Part shown: piece after piece, positions 45,223 to 56,583 of the stretch
Layout: each line of letters begins with the position of its first letter
Position numbering within the stretch: position 1 is the stretch's first letter
Assembly (NCBI GenBank): GCA_038093515.1
Contig: JBBPSI010000141.1
Span: 1-64,000 of the forward strand
Origin: Butyriboletus loyo
Lineage: Eukaryota; Basidiomycota; Agaricomycetes; Boletales; Boletaceae
Direction of reading: 5' to 3'
DNA length: 64,000 nucleotides
Program-made: the position numbers and the translations under genes
The notes under the pieces: model-generated
Told to the model about the DNA's origin: nothing
Seen by the model: the letters and a program-made list of their open reading frames with translations, nothing else
Database searches by the model: none

Positions 45223-47519
45223 CGAATATCTCATCCACCGTATCGGCGGGCATCAAAACAGATTTCCGACCCCAGGTGAATGTGCTCGTAGCCTTTGGAT
45301 GGTATGTATGGGGACATGGCATTGCGCGGCGTGTAGGACCCCATATGTAAGTGGTGAGAGACATACATGATCATACGTGGTCGTATCAATATTTTATATC
45401 TATTCCTAAGCTGATGATTCTATAAATGCAATGCTACAACCCTTTCCTTGCCCTCGCTTTCTTCTATCTCTCTTTTTTTGTCACTTGTCGTACCTCCACA
45501 TCTCGATATAAAGAAAACACGTTGATATCTGCATTGCTACTATCTCCGGCCTCTACGCCCAGGATATCAAACCAGATGTGGGACACCCACGGTCCACTAG
45601 GTTAATAGTCGATTCCCCTGACCAACCTGCCATACCTCTACTCCACTCTCATCACCCACCCAATCGATACTCAGAATATTTTGGGGTACCATCCCATGCT
45701 TTTTATGCTTGCGATCGCGCTTCGCATGGTACGATCATCCCACAATTATACACCCGCTCGTTCGATCCAGGGGTAAACCCGCCTTGGATACATGTTCCGC
45801 GTGGGGTGACTTGAGCACGATCGTGGGGGCTTTGCGTTGTCCATGACACTGACCAGCCTTGCTGGCAGCCCCGTGCTGTTTTGGACGCTCGGAAGAGGAA
45901 GTCGGCTCAGATGTGAGTGCGACGTAGTCTTTCGCGGGGATGGTGGTGTCCCAGAAGCCGGTGAGGTGGTCCCGGGAGGTGGTAAGACGGGAGCCCGGTG
46001 TGACTGAAGGAATGGATGAGGGAAGGGAGGTGTGGAAGTGGAATGAGGAGGGTTTTCGAAAGCGGGATGCATCAATTATGGGCGAGACGCGAGTGAGGGA
46101 AGCACTCAGGTCGTGCGCCTGAGGCGCTCACGATGAGAAAATATTCTTCTGTTAATTCTGGGGACGAGATGACGCAGACGGAGGTGAGCGCGCTAGAATG
46201 TCCCGGACCACCTTTTGCGTGTAACGAAAGTGAGGGATTTGACCGACATACAAGCAAGCTAGTGTTTGGAAGAAAGCGCGTTTGAGTAAAATGGGGGCAC
46301 ACGAGGAAAAGGCGTACCTGGATATACCAAGAATGGCCCGTAGGATCGTTCCGCAAACAAGAAAGTCGAATGGGGTGCGTTTTGCGACAGAAATAGAATT
46401 CACAGCGATTCCAGTCAAGCAGTATAATGGGGAATGAATAAGACCAGAGCAGGGTCAACCTTTGTCTGTGGCTGTATCATACATGAAGGCCAACGAGATC
46501 TGAGACTTTCGGAGATGGCCATGGCTTCCTCAGCACGGCACGCTCGCGCCCTTCCCTTTTTCCCCCTCTTTCCCCACCTGCCGTCGCCGTGAAGGCTCGT
46601 CTCCCCCAGCACACGATCGAATTCCTTGGTCCGTGCGAGCCGTTCCTGCCTGCGGCGCATTTCTCGGGTTGTATCGACATTTTCGTAAGACGGATAATTC
46701 AGCCGGAATCCGTGACGAACCCGCCAGCAAGAGTGGTCTGGCATCGTAATCGGGTCCCCAGCTACTTGATCCCATGTTGCCTCGCAGAATACCTTCTATC
46801 ATATCTTGATGGAGAATGACCAAGCATCTCGAGGCTAGGGATGTTCTGGCCCTGGCTTTGGCCTATCAAAATATCAAGCCAGGCCATGGCCTCAAGTTAG
46901 AAAAAACAACGGCGAGCACTGTAGAAAACAATAAGTGCACCTCACATGACTTACATGAACTGTCAAAGCCACTCGACAAGCTCATGAAATGTCAAGAAAA
47001 GCCCTAGAGCATCGAGCTCGAGGGGGAGAGGAGTGGAGTTATGAGCGTCAACATTGGACCTACCTCAATCGAGACAGATGCGTCGGGGGAACCAGCCGAA
47101 TAAGAACACATTAGAGTGAGGGGATGGGAAAAACTCACCAAGGTCGGAGATTAGCCGAGAAAGCCACGCAACAAAGCGCATCTGTCGGGTAAATTCCACA
47201 GTGCACCAGAACTTCCAGGAGGACATACGAGCAGTACAACGACAGCACGGTCGTGTCAAGTCGGGGAGGTCATTTGAGCAAGATAGAAGGATCGAGAGGC
47301 GTCAAGGATGTTTGGGAGTGCCAGAATTATGGTGACGACGCTGAATACCATGGAGGACGCGACAGCAAGGATGGCTCAAGCTTCGGCACACACAACAACA
47401 AGCCGCTAGCTAAAGATGAGGCTAGTTAGTACCAACGGCGCAAGCGCAAGTCCAGCGACGTACCTAAGCCATCCACATTATCTGAGAAGCATGTCAGATG
47501 CTCTATAGAATCCATGAAC
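45223..47519. other. Unassigned, gene-poor interval
   Basis: No gene can be supported. On the minus strand there are hydrophobic coding-like runs near 47060-47370 (MVFSVVTIILALPNILDASR; in another frame VLSLYCSYVLLEVLVHCGIY) and near 46270-46420 (VAKRTPFDFLVCGTILRAILG). A charged frame lies at 46415-46744 (NYPSYENVDTTREMRRRQERLART). They may be pieces of a decayed membrane-protein gene, but frames do not join convincingly. Confidence 0.35.
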
Positions 47520-48180
47520 CCACCGTGTCGACGTGGACAGCTCAAAACGATGCATAGAACTTCAGTCGAGAACAACAGGCTTACCAAGTCAGGTGATCGT
47601 GGCATGCTGAAACGGGATGCAAACCGCACTGCGTATAAAACGGCAAATCAACAGCCTGTTCATGTGCTCTCCACTTCGAGACAACGGCCACCCAGCTGTT
47701 AACAGACGAACTTGCCATGACAAGAGGAAGCTTGTGGTACTGTGTCATTATGTGTAGCTCCTTGAAGAATAAATCAGCGTGATGGATCCCAAAAGGTAGA
47801 GTTGTTGATTATGTGCATGGAGGGGTCAGGATAACGGACATGATATGATGCATGGAAGCACTGAACCTGGTGGTCCGCAGTGACACACGGGAACATTTGG
47901 CAGAGCATAGCAAGTCGGGTGTATGCAACGAAATCTGCTAATATCCTCTGGAGGGAAATCTCGCAGCCCGCCACGTACCGGTCCTGACCGGGACCGTTAC
48001 CTGCGAAGCAGTTTCCCTTGCGTGGATACCCTCCAGAGTGCGCGGGATAGGTTGCTACCAAGCAACCTAGGCGCTCGTTGATGACGCAAAACCGTACCCC
48101 AAATCCCATACTGCGACTACTAGTGCCGATCTCAGAAGGTTATCTGGTGGTGTTCGAGGCGGAGCTGGGACACGTTGGCC
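47520..48180 (+). repeat. Aquaporin-upstream-like segment plus dispersed repeat, copy 2
   Basis: The left part (to about 47755) resembles 43354-43640 and the right part (47760-48165) resembles 43621-44010, in the same order and orientation. The whole piece is therefore a diverged duplicate of the region upstream of the aquaporin. No aquaporin coding sequence is recognisable to the left of it. Homology fades between 48165 and about 48250. Confidence 0.5.
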
Positions 48181-48283
48181 GTGCCTTTGCCTATTGCCCC
48201 GACCAAGGTTTCTAGCCAGACGTTACTTTTATCGCTGTTTCTCGCGCTTGCGTCAAACCCAAGGTGGCTAGGAGGCTAAACTT

Positions 48284-48710
48284 ACACTTGCGTTGGCGTC
48301 GAGGGCAGAAATACTGGTGTCACCAAAACGACCACTTGGTGCGGGGTTGGATACCTCATAGAATTTCTCGAGATAGCTTGAGGAGTGCGTCGTGAAGGCG
48401 TAGCAGTTGGCATTAATGGAAGCAAGGACACGCGCTGGGACCCCTGTGACCACATTCAAACTCCGGGGTGGCGCAGTGTCGTCCCGGACGACGATGAGGA
48501 CGAGCGAGGGGAAATGGGCTGGAGGGGGAGCTGGTGGTGGGCTTGTGGAGACGTGGTCGGCGTCGTCGTGCTGGTTGGGGCCGCACTGAGGGCGAGCGGG
48601 GGAGGGGGGGAGGGGGTCCTTGGGGTCCCTGAGGGGAAGCGGTGTCGAGTTCCCGCGGGTTGGCTTGGAGTTGTACTGGGGCTTCGAGGCGTTCGTTAGT
48701 GAGTGACCTT
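48284..48710 (-). pseudogene. Truncated coding fragment of unknown family
   Basis: A minus-strand open frame reads from Pro-rich sequence (NSTPLPLRDPKDPLPPSPARP) into an ordered-looking segment (LNVVTGVPARVLASINANCYAF, SSSYLEKFYEVSNPAPSGRFGD, ISALDANAS). It ends at a strong splice donor (AGT|GTAAGT) near 48283. No continuing exon is found beyond it; the dispersed repeat begins there instead. There is no in-frame ATG, so both ends are undefined. It is probably the remains of a gene cut by the rearrangement, but a short intact gene cannot be excluded. Confidence 0.4.
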
Positions 48711-48963
48711 CGACTTGACTCTCCAGTCAACCGCCCGCACGAAACATAAAATTGTTTCCCTCTTCTTCTCCTCGCCAGCTTTCAAGGGCTTGTTTTTTTT
48801 TCTTTCCCGCGAGTCCATCTCTTGCAGGCCTTGAAAGCTTGATTATTCTCCAAGCGGTCTTTAGTCGCGTCGTGCTTACTATCTCTCATCATTTCTGTTG
48901 TCTTTTGCTCCTTTTCTTCATATCTTCTCTCCTTGATTTCTCTTTACTTTCTATCTCTTCACA

Positions 48964-51900
48964 ATGGCAACCACTTCCCGTTCAAAGCAGCCCAGGAAGG
49001 GTATGGCAGACCCAGCTACTCGGTATGTCTACACCCCGTCGTCGCCACATATGTCCTCGGTCATCATCCTTACTTTCTCCGTTTTCCCTGATGTAGTCGT
49101 CCAGCGTGGTCGGGAACAAGGGCTTCCCCTACGTTCTCTCCAGCGAACACCCCTTCCCGCCTTCCCAATGCCCCTCCCGCTCCAGCTCAGGGGGGTTTTC
49201 CCTCGTTACCTGCTCACGCCAACGGCACGCGTTCTCAGGATGCGCCCCAAGATCGTGTCCTCCAGACTCTAGTTGGCCTGACTGTGCGTCTTACATATCC
49301 GATTCCCTCCCATGTCACGAGCCTACATCTTCCGTCCCACACTAGGGTACAACCATCACCTTGTTGACAAAAACTGGTCAGCGTTACGAGGGTGGCATTT
49401 CATCCACTAGTCCAGAGGGCGATACCGCCGGTGTGACTCTGAAAGATGTCAAGGAGATCTCGAAACCGGGAACCCCTCTTAAAGACTCTCTCTTCATCGC
49501 CTCCGCCAACATAGAGAGTTGGCAGTCCGGGCCAGCCGATATTAAAGTGCCCAATGGTGATAGTAAGTCCTCAAATGCAAATTCACTTGGTTGTATTATG
49601 TCGAGATGGAATCGCCCTGCGTCTTTACTCCTTGTTCTGCCTTGAATTTGGTACTGATGTGGCAATTTTCCGTGATAGCATTTCGGACGGATACTGACAT
49701 TAGCAAGGGAAAGGTTACACGAGAGCGCGAGTTGCAGGCATGGCAATCCTCAGATTCACCGGCGTCATCCGGTGCACCTGCACCCCACCACGACGGGGCC
49801 GGAGATGAAATAACATTCGGACCTGGGGCAGTCAATAACACTTCGTGGGACCAATTCGCTGCCAATGAACAGATGTTTGGTGTCACGACGTCGTTCGACG
49901 AGGAGGTTTACACGACCAAACTTGATAGGTCCGCGGCAGACTTCAAAGAGAGGGAACGAAAGGCGCAGCGCATTGCTAGTGAGATCATGGGGGTATGTCT
50001 TCCAGCGCGAGGGTGCGCTACTATATAATAAAGGACATGCTCATAAATTTTACAGAGCACCACCAATAATCCGCATATAGTAGAGGAGAGAAATCTGAAC
50101 CTCGATGACAGTGGCGTAAACGAGGAAGACAAGTGAACCTTTCCATTTTTCGTCTTACTTACACGTCCTTACGGCGCAGCATAGATATGGTGCGGTGGTT
50201 CGTAGCTCAAATGCATATATTCCCCCTGGCGCACGCAAACAGCAGCAGCAGCAGCAACAGCAACCTAGTTCTGCTGGCATCAACACCCTACCGCCGAAAG
50301 CCGATATCCCCAAGGTTTCCGTCAATGGTTCTGACGGAACAGCGGTGGCTTCAAAAGAGGTGCCTCCAACCACCAAATCGACCTCCCCAGCGCCGTCGAC
50401 GTCGTCAGTGAACAAAGTATGTAGCTACATGTCCTTTCAAACATCGAGAATCAGATCAGCTTCTTACTGATCACCATGGGTATCTTGATAGCCGCCAGCG
50501 GACCCTCTCCCAGCGTTCCGTGACTTTGTAACTAATGAAAGACAGCGATTGACCCAGAAGAAGCAGGCCCTAGTCAAAAGCGAGATGGACAAGCGCAAAG
50601 CCGAGCTGCTCAAGTTCTCCCAGACGTTCAAGGTCGGTGATTTATGCGAATATTTTCTTCGATTATGACCTATAATCCACACGACATCGTGTAGCTTAAC
50701 AAACCCATTCCTGACGATCTGGTACCAATTTTGGCCAAGGACGAAGAAAGGCAACGGCAAATTCGTGAAAAGGCTACTGAGGACGCAGCCTCGACTACGG
50801 CTCGAACCATTGGTGCTGTAAGAACACTCAACCCATCTCCGAGTACTTCGCGTGTGCCACAGATACCTGTCTCTGTCAAGGTTGCACCTGATGGGGCGCG
50901 GAAACCTGTCTCGGTTGCTGCTGCCTCAGCAAAGCCCCCCGCCCCGACCTCATCAGCGTCCGCTTCCAAGGTAGCTGCTAAACCATCGGAACCTGGCAAG
51001 CCAAACGGTAAACCGACGATCAACATGTTCATTCAACCCATACCCCCTTTCAAAGGGAATAAGACGAAGTCACCTAGCCCACAAACAAATGGAAGCTCGT
51101 CAAATGTGCCGACCTCGCCCACCTCGACAAATCGGCTAAATGCAAACGCGTCATCCTTCCGGCCGAATCCAAAAGCAAATGCCTTCACCCCAGTAATAAC
51201 GAATCCACTGTTTATTCCTCACCTGTCAATGCTGACGTTGAAATGCCTTGTTTGCTCTATATAGGGTCCTACTTCACCTATTCCCAGCACTGCCTCTCCT
51301 TCTGCCTCGGCATCACCGCGTGTCAAGCCAGCTGAATCGGTGAGATTGCTGACTCGATGGTTGTGCGTTGCTGAACGTCGTCGTAGACGCCTACTGTTCC
51401 CAATCCCTTTTTTGGCACGAAGCTCGTCAAAAAGGCTGCGGTCCATGTCAAGGATGACTTTAATCCTTTCAAACACAATAAGGTTACTGAGGCTAGCAAT
51501 ATCAGTATGACTCATTCCATCCGCTATTGTACACTATTCTTATTTGTCTTAGCCGCGATGTGGCCGTATAATGGCAAAAGATACACGAACATGTTCCCTC
51601 CCCTGTCTCACCAACCACCTCAGCAACCTGCTCACATGGCGCCACCGGGTCCGCCGCCCGTCACCCATCATCCATATGAAGAAGGCGAGCAACGTTTTAT
51701 ATACGTTCCTTACTATCACGGACAGGTAAGAGATTGTAATCTTTGATCCCGTTACGGGAACCGACGTCAGGTCGCAGCCTATGATGCCTGGCATGGCTCC
51801 GCCACCACCTGGTGCCTTTGTGTCGGCACCTTTCATGCAGCCAATGCCTTATCCTCCCGCCATACCACCAAACGCACAGCGTAAGTAGTTGTCGATCTGC

Positions 51901-52317
51901 TGCTGAGCGATAATTAACCCACCCGCCAGCTATGTACGCTGCGTCACAAATGCCACAAATGCCACGTGTGTTTTATGTTGTGTCGTTCACGAGCTTATCG
52001 TTGATTGTTTCTTACTCTAGCGCCGCAATACATGCCACCGCCGCCTGGCACGTACCCGCCTCCGCCAAATGGTGCAGGTCCCCGTCCTTCCATGCCACCG
52101 ACTCCCACTCCGATGCACGCGCACCCATACTACCACCAGAGCCCACAATGTTTGTCTTGATTTCAACTCATTTAGCCCTGGTGACTGAGGCTACTTTACA
52201 GTACAACACGCTGTTCCGTACCCTATGATGATGCCACCGGGAGGCCCCAATGGGCCTCCCCACGCGTATGAAGCAGGTCCAGCCCCGCCACCTATGGGCG
52301 GTGTGGGTCACACATGA
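48964..52317 (+). CDS. PBP1: Ataxin-2 / Pbp1 family RNA-binding protein
   Basis: Cytoplasmic regulator of mRNA stability, translation and stress granules; partners in yeast include Pab1. An N-terminal Lsm domain (VLQTLVGLTVGTTITLLTK, then RYEGGISSTSPEG, VTLKDVKEI) is followed by the LsmAD domain (FGVTTSFDEEVYTTKLDRS, RERKAQRIASEI). Next is the conserved SSNAYIPPGARK motif, directly followed by eight glutamines encoded by CAG/CAA triplets (about 50241-50265). After that come PLPAFRDFVTNERQRL, a Ser/Pro-rich region, FFGTKLVKKAAVHVKDDFNPFKH (PAM2-like position) and a Met/Pro-rich tail ending PPMGGVGHT. The 5' UTR is very pyrimidine-rich. About 13 exons; stop at 52315-52317. Confidence 0.93.
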
Positions 52318-54237
52318 ACATGACCCTGCTGCAACATTCTCTCACTTTTTTTTCCTCGTCATGAATTGTTGTTATGAGATCGAGAGCGATTGTGCCAGAC
52401 TGTCTTTGTTGTACGTGACATGCCCAATGCCGAGGAAGGCGCATCCGGGATCACCCAGTACTGTAACTACGATACTCTGCTGGCATAAACTGCTTTGGAT
52501 ACAGGATTGTGAGCTCATGAATTCACGGGACAAGCTGAAGGTGTACGGCGGCAAAGACAAACATTTTGATCTATCCATTGATAACCATGGCCATAAAGGG
52601 TCGTCCTGTCATGATGGTCTGTGCGCGAGTCGTCAGACGTATATATACGGGTGCTCGACAGGGAGGATCCTTACCACTCTGGCCTTTTGGCTTAGATCAA
52701 GTGTAGTATCTGTTCTTAATAGTTTAACCACTATTATGAGGGCACCGCCCTCATTCTTTGGTTATCTAATTTTTGCCGCCCTCTGTCCCCGCGAGCTCTG
52801 CTTGCACCTCCGGGGGCGTGATGACCCTGCCACTGCACTGTCGGCTTGTGTCGTCGGGGGATTTCGCTTTCTCTTTGCTGTCTCCCTCTCAAGTGTCACT
52901 TGACGCTTTGCTCGGGCTCAGCAAACAGAACTCGATGTGCTTGGATTGGTTCCGAGAGATGAGTATGGTAAAGCTGTTGGTAAATGCGCGTCAAAGTATG
53001 TAGGACAAGCACATAGAAACGTCGTCACTTGGTAGGTCTAGGTCGATGGATCTGCAGTCAACCCTCACTTGCAGTATACTTAAGTTCGCGCCACGAATCG
53101 CTGTGATAGTCCATGTACATATTTGTACTCGTGCTTGTGGCCTTGCATATCAGTTCGTTTCCTGGTGCAGTGTTGCAGGAGAGGGTACCCGTACTAATCT
53201 GAAACTCCAGTATACAAGTCGGACAATTGCAGCATGCACGCATGAGCACATCGTCGTGTCGCGAGCGACTTCTGGCAGTTGACTTTGGTACATTGCAATC
53301 GCAAAAATTTTACATACTCGGAACCAGCGGCCCAAAGCCTGTTTCCTATGGCGGAATATATTCATATTCCCAGCGCAAATGTTATGTTTTGTCCGATTGC
53401 AGTTTATTACCGCCGCACCGTGCTTCGTGCAATTCACAACCAGACACTTTTTTCGTCTGATCACAGTTCATTTTCACCTGCCGTGCCATGCTCAGTGACT
53501 TATAGTAGATCTTACTCGCCACTGGCCAATGTGTTTAATGTGTCCCCACCCTCATCCCCACCCAACCACAATATTTTTCCCTTTTTCCCTTTCGCCCCCT
53601 CGCCCTTCTGTCTTTCCCTCATCGCCCTCCCTTGACCCCGCCCTCACCTTCATACACTTGCCCTCCCTGCTGTCGCCCTCACCATCGCCCTCTCCTTTGC
53701 ACACGTGCTCGCTCGCGGGTAGCCATTTTAGCCATCGCCTGCCCCCACGCCCTCAACAAATATGCACGCTTAGTATAGCTATATGACAGACCCTTGGGTA
53801 AACTTAGGGTGAACCCATGGCGGGTCTATACCCCCTACACCTGTGGGAAAGACCCATACCCTGGGCTGGGGTGTGGGGGTACGGGTTTACCCCTGCAGTT
53901 CACTATGTACAGTTGGTGTAACTGTGACTACATACATGTGATAATATAAACTGTGATCGGACGAAAAAAGAGTGTGCAGTTGTGGATTGTCGAAGCGCAG
54001 CGCGGCGGGTGATAATAAACTGCGATCGGACGAAATATTTGCGGTGGGAATATCATATGTGCAGATGCTCCGCCATAACTTCCACTGTCACCATGACGAC
54101 ACCATGATCAGGGGAAATTGTACGTGTCCAAGGTTTCTTATCCGCCTTGCGCCGGTGTAATTATAGGTTGCGCATCATATAAAGGCTAGACAATAATAAA
54201 GCTCAGGGCTGGGCCTCTTGTCCGGTTCTTGAGCTTC
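52318..54237. other. Gene-free interval with simple repeats
   Basis: About 1.9 kb without a supported gene. It contains a pyrimidine-rich tract at 53560-53765 with many variants of CGCCCTC. A 97-bp segment at 53796-53892 is bounded by GGGTAAAC and its complement GTTTACCC. There is also a direct repeat of AAACTGYGATCGGACGAAA near 53948 and 54018. The repeats may be remains of a small non-autonomous element. Confidence 0.55.
53796..53892. repeat. Short inverted-repeat-bounded segment
   Basis: GGGTAAAC at 53796-53803 and GTTTACCC at 53885-53892 bracket a segment rich in ACCC/GGGT words, with TATACCCC and ACCCATACCC inside. It resembles small MITE-like or fold-back sequences, but no target-site duplication is evident. 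Confidence 0.35.
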
Positions 54238-54249
54238 ATCATCCCATCT

Positions 54250-55581
54250 ATGGTGGTGTTTACCTTGCGACGCTTTTTTTGTGAGCAATGGCGTACTCTT
54301 CCACAACCTAGAGCAGTCGACGACGTCAGCTCAAATACATTCCTGGTCACTGGGTCAAATGTCGGGCTGGGTTTTGAAGCTTCAGTACATCTCGCGAGCA
54401 TGCAGCCCAAGGTACTTCTTGCCACAAGCAGGGACTCGACCAAGTGCGAACAAACGCGGAAGTGTAAGCATTCGCAGCCATGCCGAATTCCGAAAGACTG
54501 ACAGCGACGCGTTAAGCCATCCTTGAGCGAGTATCTGCGAGCGGGGTACCGAGCACAGAAGTGTATGCTTGGCCGCTCGAGTTGGGGAGCTTCCAGAATG
54601 TACGGGCCTTTGTTGACAAGTTCGAAGCGGATGGAAACGGAACGTTGAATGCACTCGTCGCGAACGCTGGAGTGCTTTGTGGCAATTATTCTCAGACGCA
54701 GGACGGTTGGGAAGTAACGTATTTATAATTCCCTCGTCTTTCTCGTTCAGCAGATCTTACCTGTTCATTACACCAGGTTGCAAGTGAATTATCTTTCCAA
54801 CGCATTGTTGAGCATCCTGCTTTTGCCATACTTGATAAACTCTGCCTCTCCAGATTCCCCGTCACGTTTGGTTGTGTTGTCGAGTATTGCACATTATTCT
54901 GCTCCCGGGTTGAGTGAAACCGAGTCATGGGGCAGTATCCTTGAAACCATCAACCAGCAGAAATTTGGTAACGGGTCCGTGATTCTGCTGCTTTCCATGT
55001 CGCATCGTGATTAATAATAGTCATCACAATTAGCGTGGCTCGTTATCAGGTCTCAAAATGTGAGTATTATACTATGCATGCACTCGTTTTGCAAGGAAAA
55101 GTTGACCGTCGGAGCTTTTCAGTACTTGTGATCATGTTCGTTCGGGAGCTCGCATCACGTCTTCCCGAAAACACACCTGTCATTGCTTGTACGGTCAACC
55201 CAGGTCTTTGTGTGTCCGAGATTTATCGCAACGGCGTGGTAAAATGGCTTTTGTCCACCTGTGGAAAGCTGTTCCTCGTGCGGTCGACAGAGGAGGGTAG
55301 CAGAGCGCTTGTCCATGCCGCCATTTCCAGTGATCGCTCAATGCATGGTCGGTATCTGTCGTGTTGTGAGGTCACTGAAGAGAGCGACTTCTTATTCACT
55401 CCTGAAGGGAAAGCATTTTCCGCCAGACTTTGGGTACGAGTTATCATTATTGGTGTGCTTCTGGATTCTTATGTCATTGGCCTGACAGAATGAAACCGTC
55501 ACACTCTTGTCTAGTATTGACGGTCGAGTCTCGGAAATTATTGAAAGGTGTTTGCGGATTGAACATACTTGCCAAGTGTGA
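54250..55581 (+). CDS. Short-chain dehydrogenase/reductase, tandem copy A
   Basis: NAD(P)-dependent oxidoreductase of the retinol dehydrogenase/WW-oxidoreductase-like SDR group, about 310 residues. A basic hydrophobic N-terminus (MVVFTLRRFF) precedes the cofactor motif TGSNVGLG. ALVANAG, LQVNYLSNALLSILLLP, the strand VVLSSIAHYS, and the catalytic YQVSK (Tyr and Lys) follow. Then come MFVRELASRLP and VNPGLCVSEI, and the C-terminus DGRVSEIIERCLRI ends at 55581. Six exons join with short introns, one of which splits SKL just after the catalytic Lys. All essential residues are present. It is about 90% or more similar by eye to copy B, introns included, so the duplication is recent. The substrate is unknown. 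Confidence 0.85.
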
Positions 55582-56430
55582 TGACCGAACGGGCACTGGC
55601 TGGAATCGAGTAAACATTCTCACTGGCCATATTATTGTCCGGCACCACGAGGGAGCTGAATACTTCGACTACCTCGAGTAGGATGTATGGACAACGTTGC
55701 TTCGTGTCTGTAGCTGAGATCTATGCCTTGTTAATCATTGCTTAGTCCATTTCGTTTTGTATGCACACAACACGTTGTTACTACTACATACGTATAGCGA
55801 TGCGAGGAGTCACTAGCTTAGTGGGATGGCAGTTGGTATGCCCCTTTCATGCGGACATGCTGACCGCTGGCATCAACACATGTTTTGCATCGACGAGCTA
55901 GTTAAGATTCAGATTTATAGCAAGTTACATCGAGGAATGTGTAGACTTACCAACCATGACTGACTCGAAAAGTCCACTGACAATGCGCGCAAGTGCTGAA
56001 TGTTTCGGAGTGCTTGAGGTGCCGTCTGAATCAAGGACTTGCGAAGAGAAGAGCAGAGAGGAGGACCAACTTCGGGACTTCGAAGATAAAGAGAAACGGC
56101 GTCGAGCCAGATGCAAAAGGACCAGCAGATGGAGCTAATATAGAAATAGACGAAACAGGAAACCTGGCGCCGATAGCCAAATCGAGTTGATTCAAAGAAT
56201 TCTGCTCGTTCTGCGCAGAACACGACTTACTGTAACCATTCCACTGGCGGTTATCCCAAACTGCACACGCCGGAGTCCAATCCCACTAATGGGCACGATC
56301 CGATCCTACTGAACCCATGGTCATCACACAATCCCATTCTAGTATATCCTCCAGCGATCATCGCCAGACATTCAAAGCTGTCCTTTATCAGTGAAACGGT
56401 TATTGGTCGGAACCACTGGTTAGCAGTCTG
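55582..56430. other. Interval between the two SDR copies
   Basis: About 850 bp. Only short frames are present, the longest on the minus strand near 55915-56223 with no recognisable domain. It is not repeated elsewhere in the window. It holds the 3' flank of copy A and upstream sequence of copy B. Confidence 0.45.
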
Positions 56431-56484
56431 TAGCGCTCGGCTACACTCGGTTAGCACCGGAAACCAGCAACTGTTTTACTGATG
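56431..56484 (+). promoter_or_regulatory. 54-bp element with CGG-N7-CGG-N7-CGG, copy 2
   Basis: Differs from 39961-40014 at two positions only, neither inside a CGG triplet. CGG lies at 56438, 56448 and 56458. It ends 99 bp upstream of the start codon of SDR copy B, and has no counterpart upstream of SDR copy A, whose upstream region diverges. Confidence 0.5.
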
Positions 56485-56583
56485 TTGCTTATTGGCAAGG
56501 TTACATCATCCCCCACATCATGTCGTAAAGGTTAACAATAAACGTTAACCCTTGCTCGGTTCTAGACCTTTACCATCCCATCT

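Noticed and set aside
46140..47400. A wax-synthase-like or other membrane acyltransferase gene on the minus strand
   Set aside because: Hydrophobic runs are present but lie in different frames without convincing splice joins, and no catalytic His/Asn motif is visible.
50241..50265. The CAG/CAA tract in PBP1 as a notable repeat expansion
   Set aside because: Eight interrupted glutamines in a low-complexity linker are ordinary for fungal ataxin-2 proteins.
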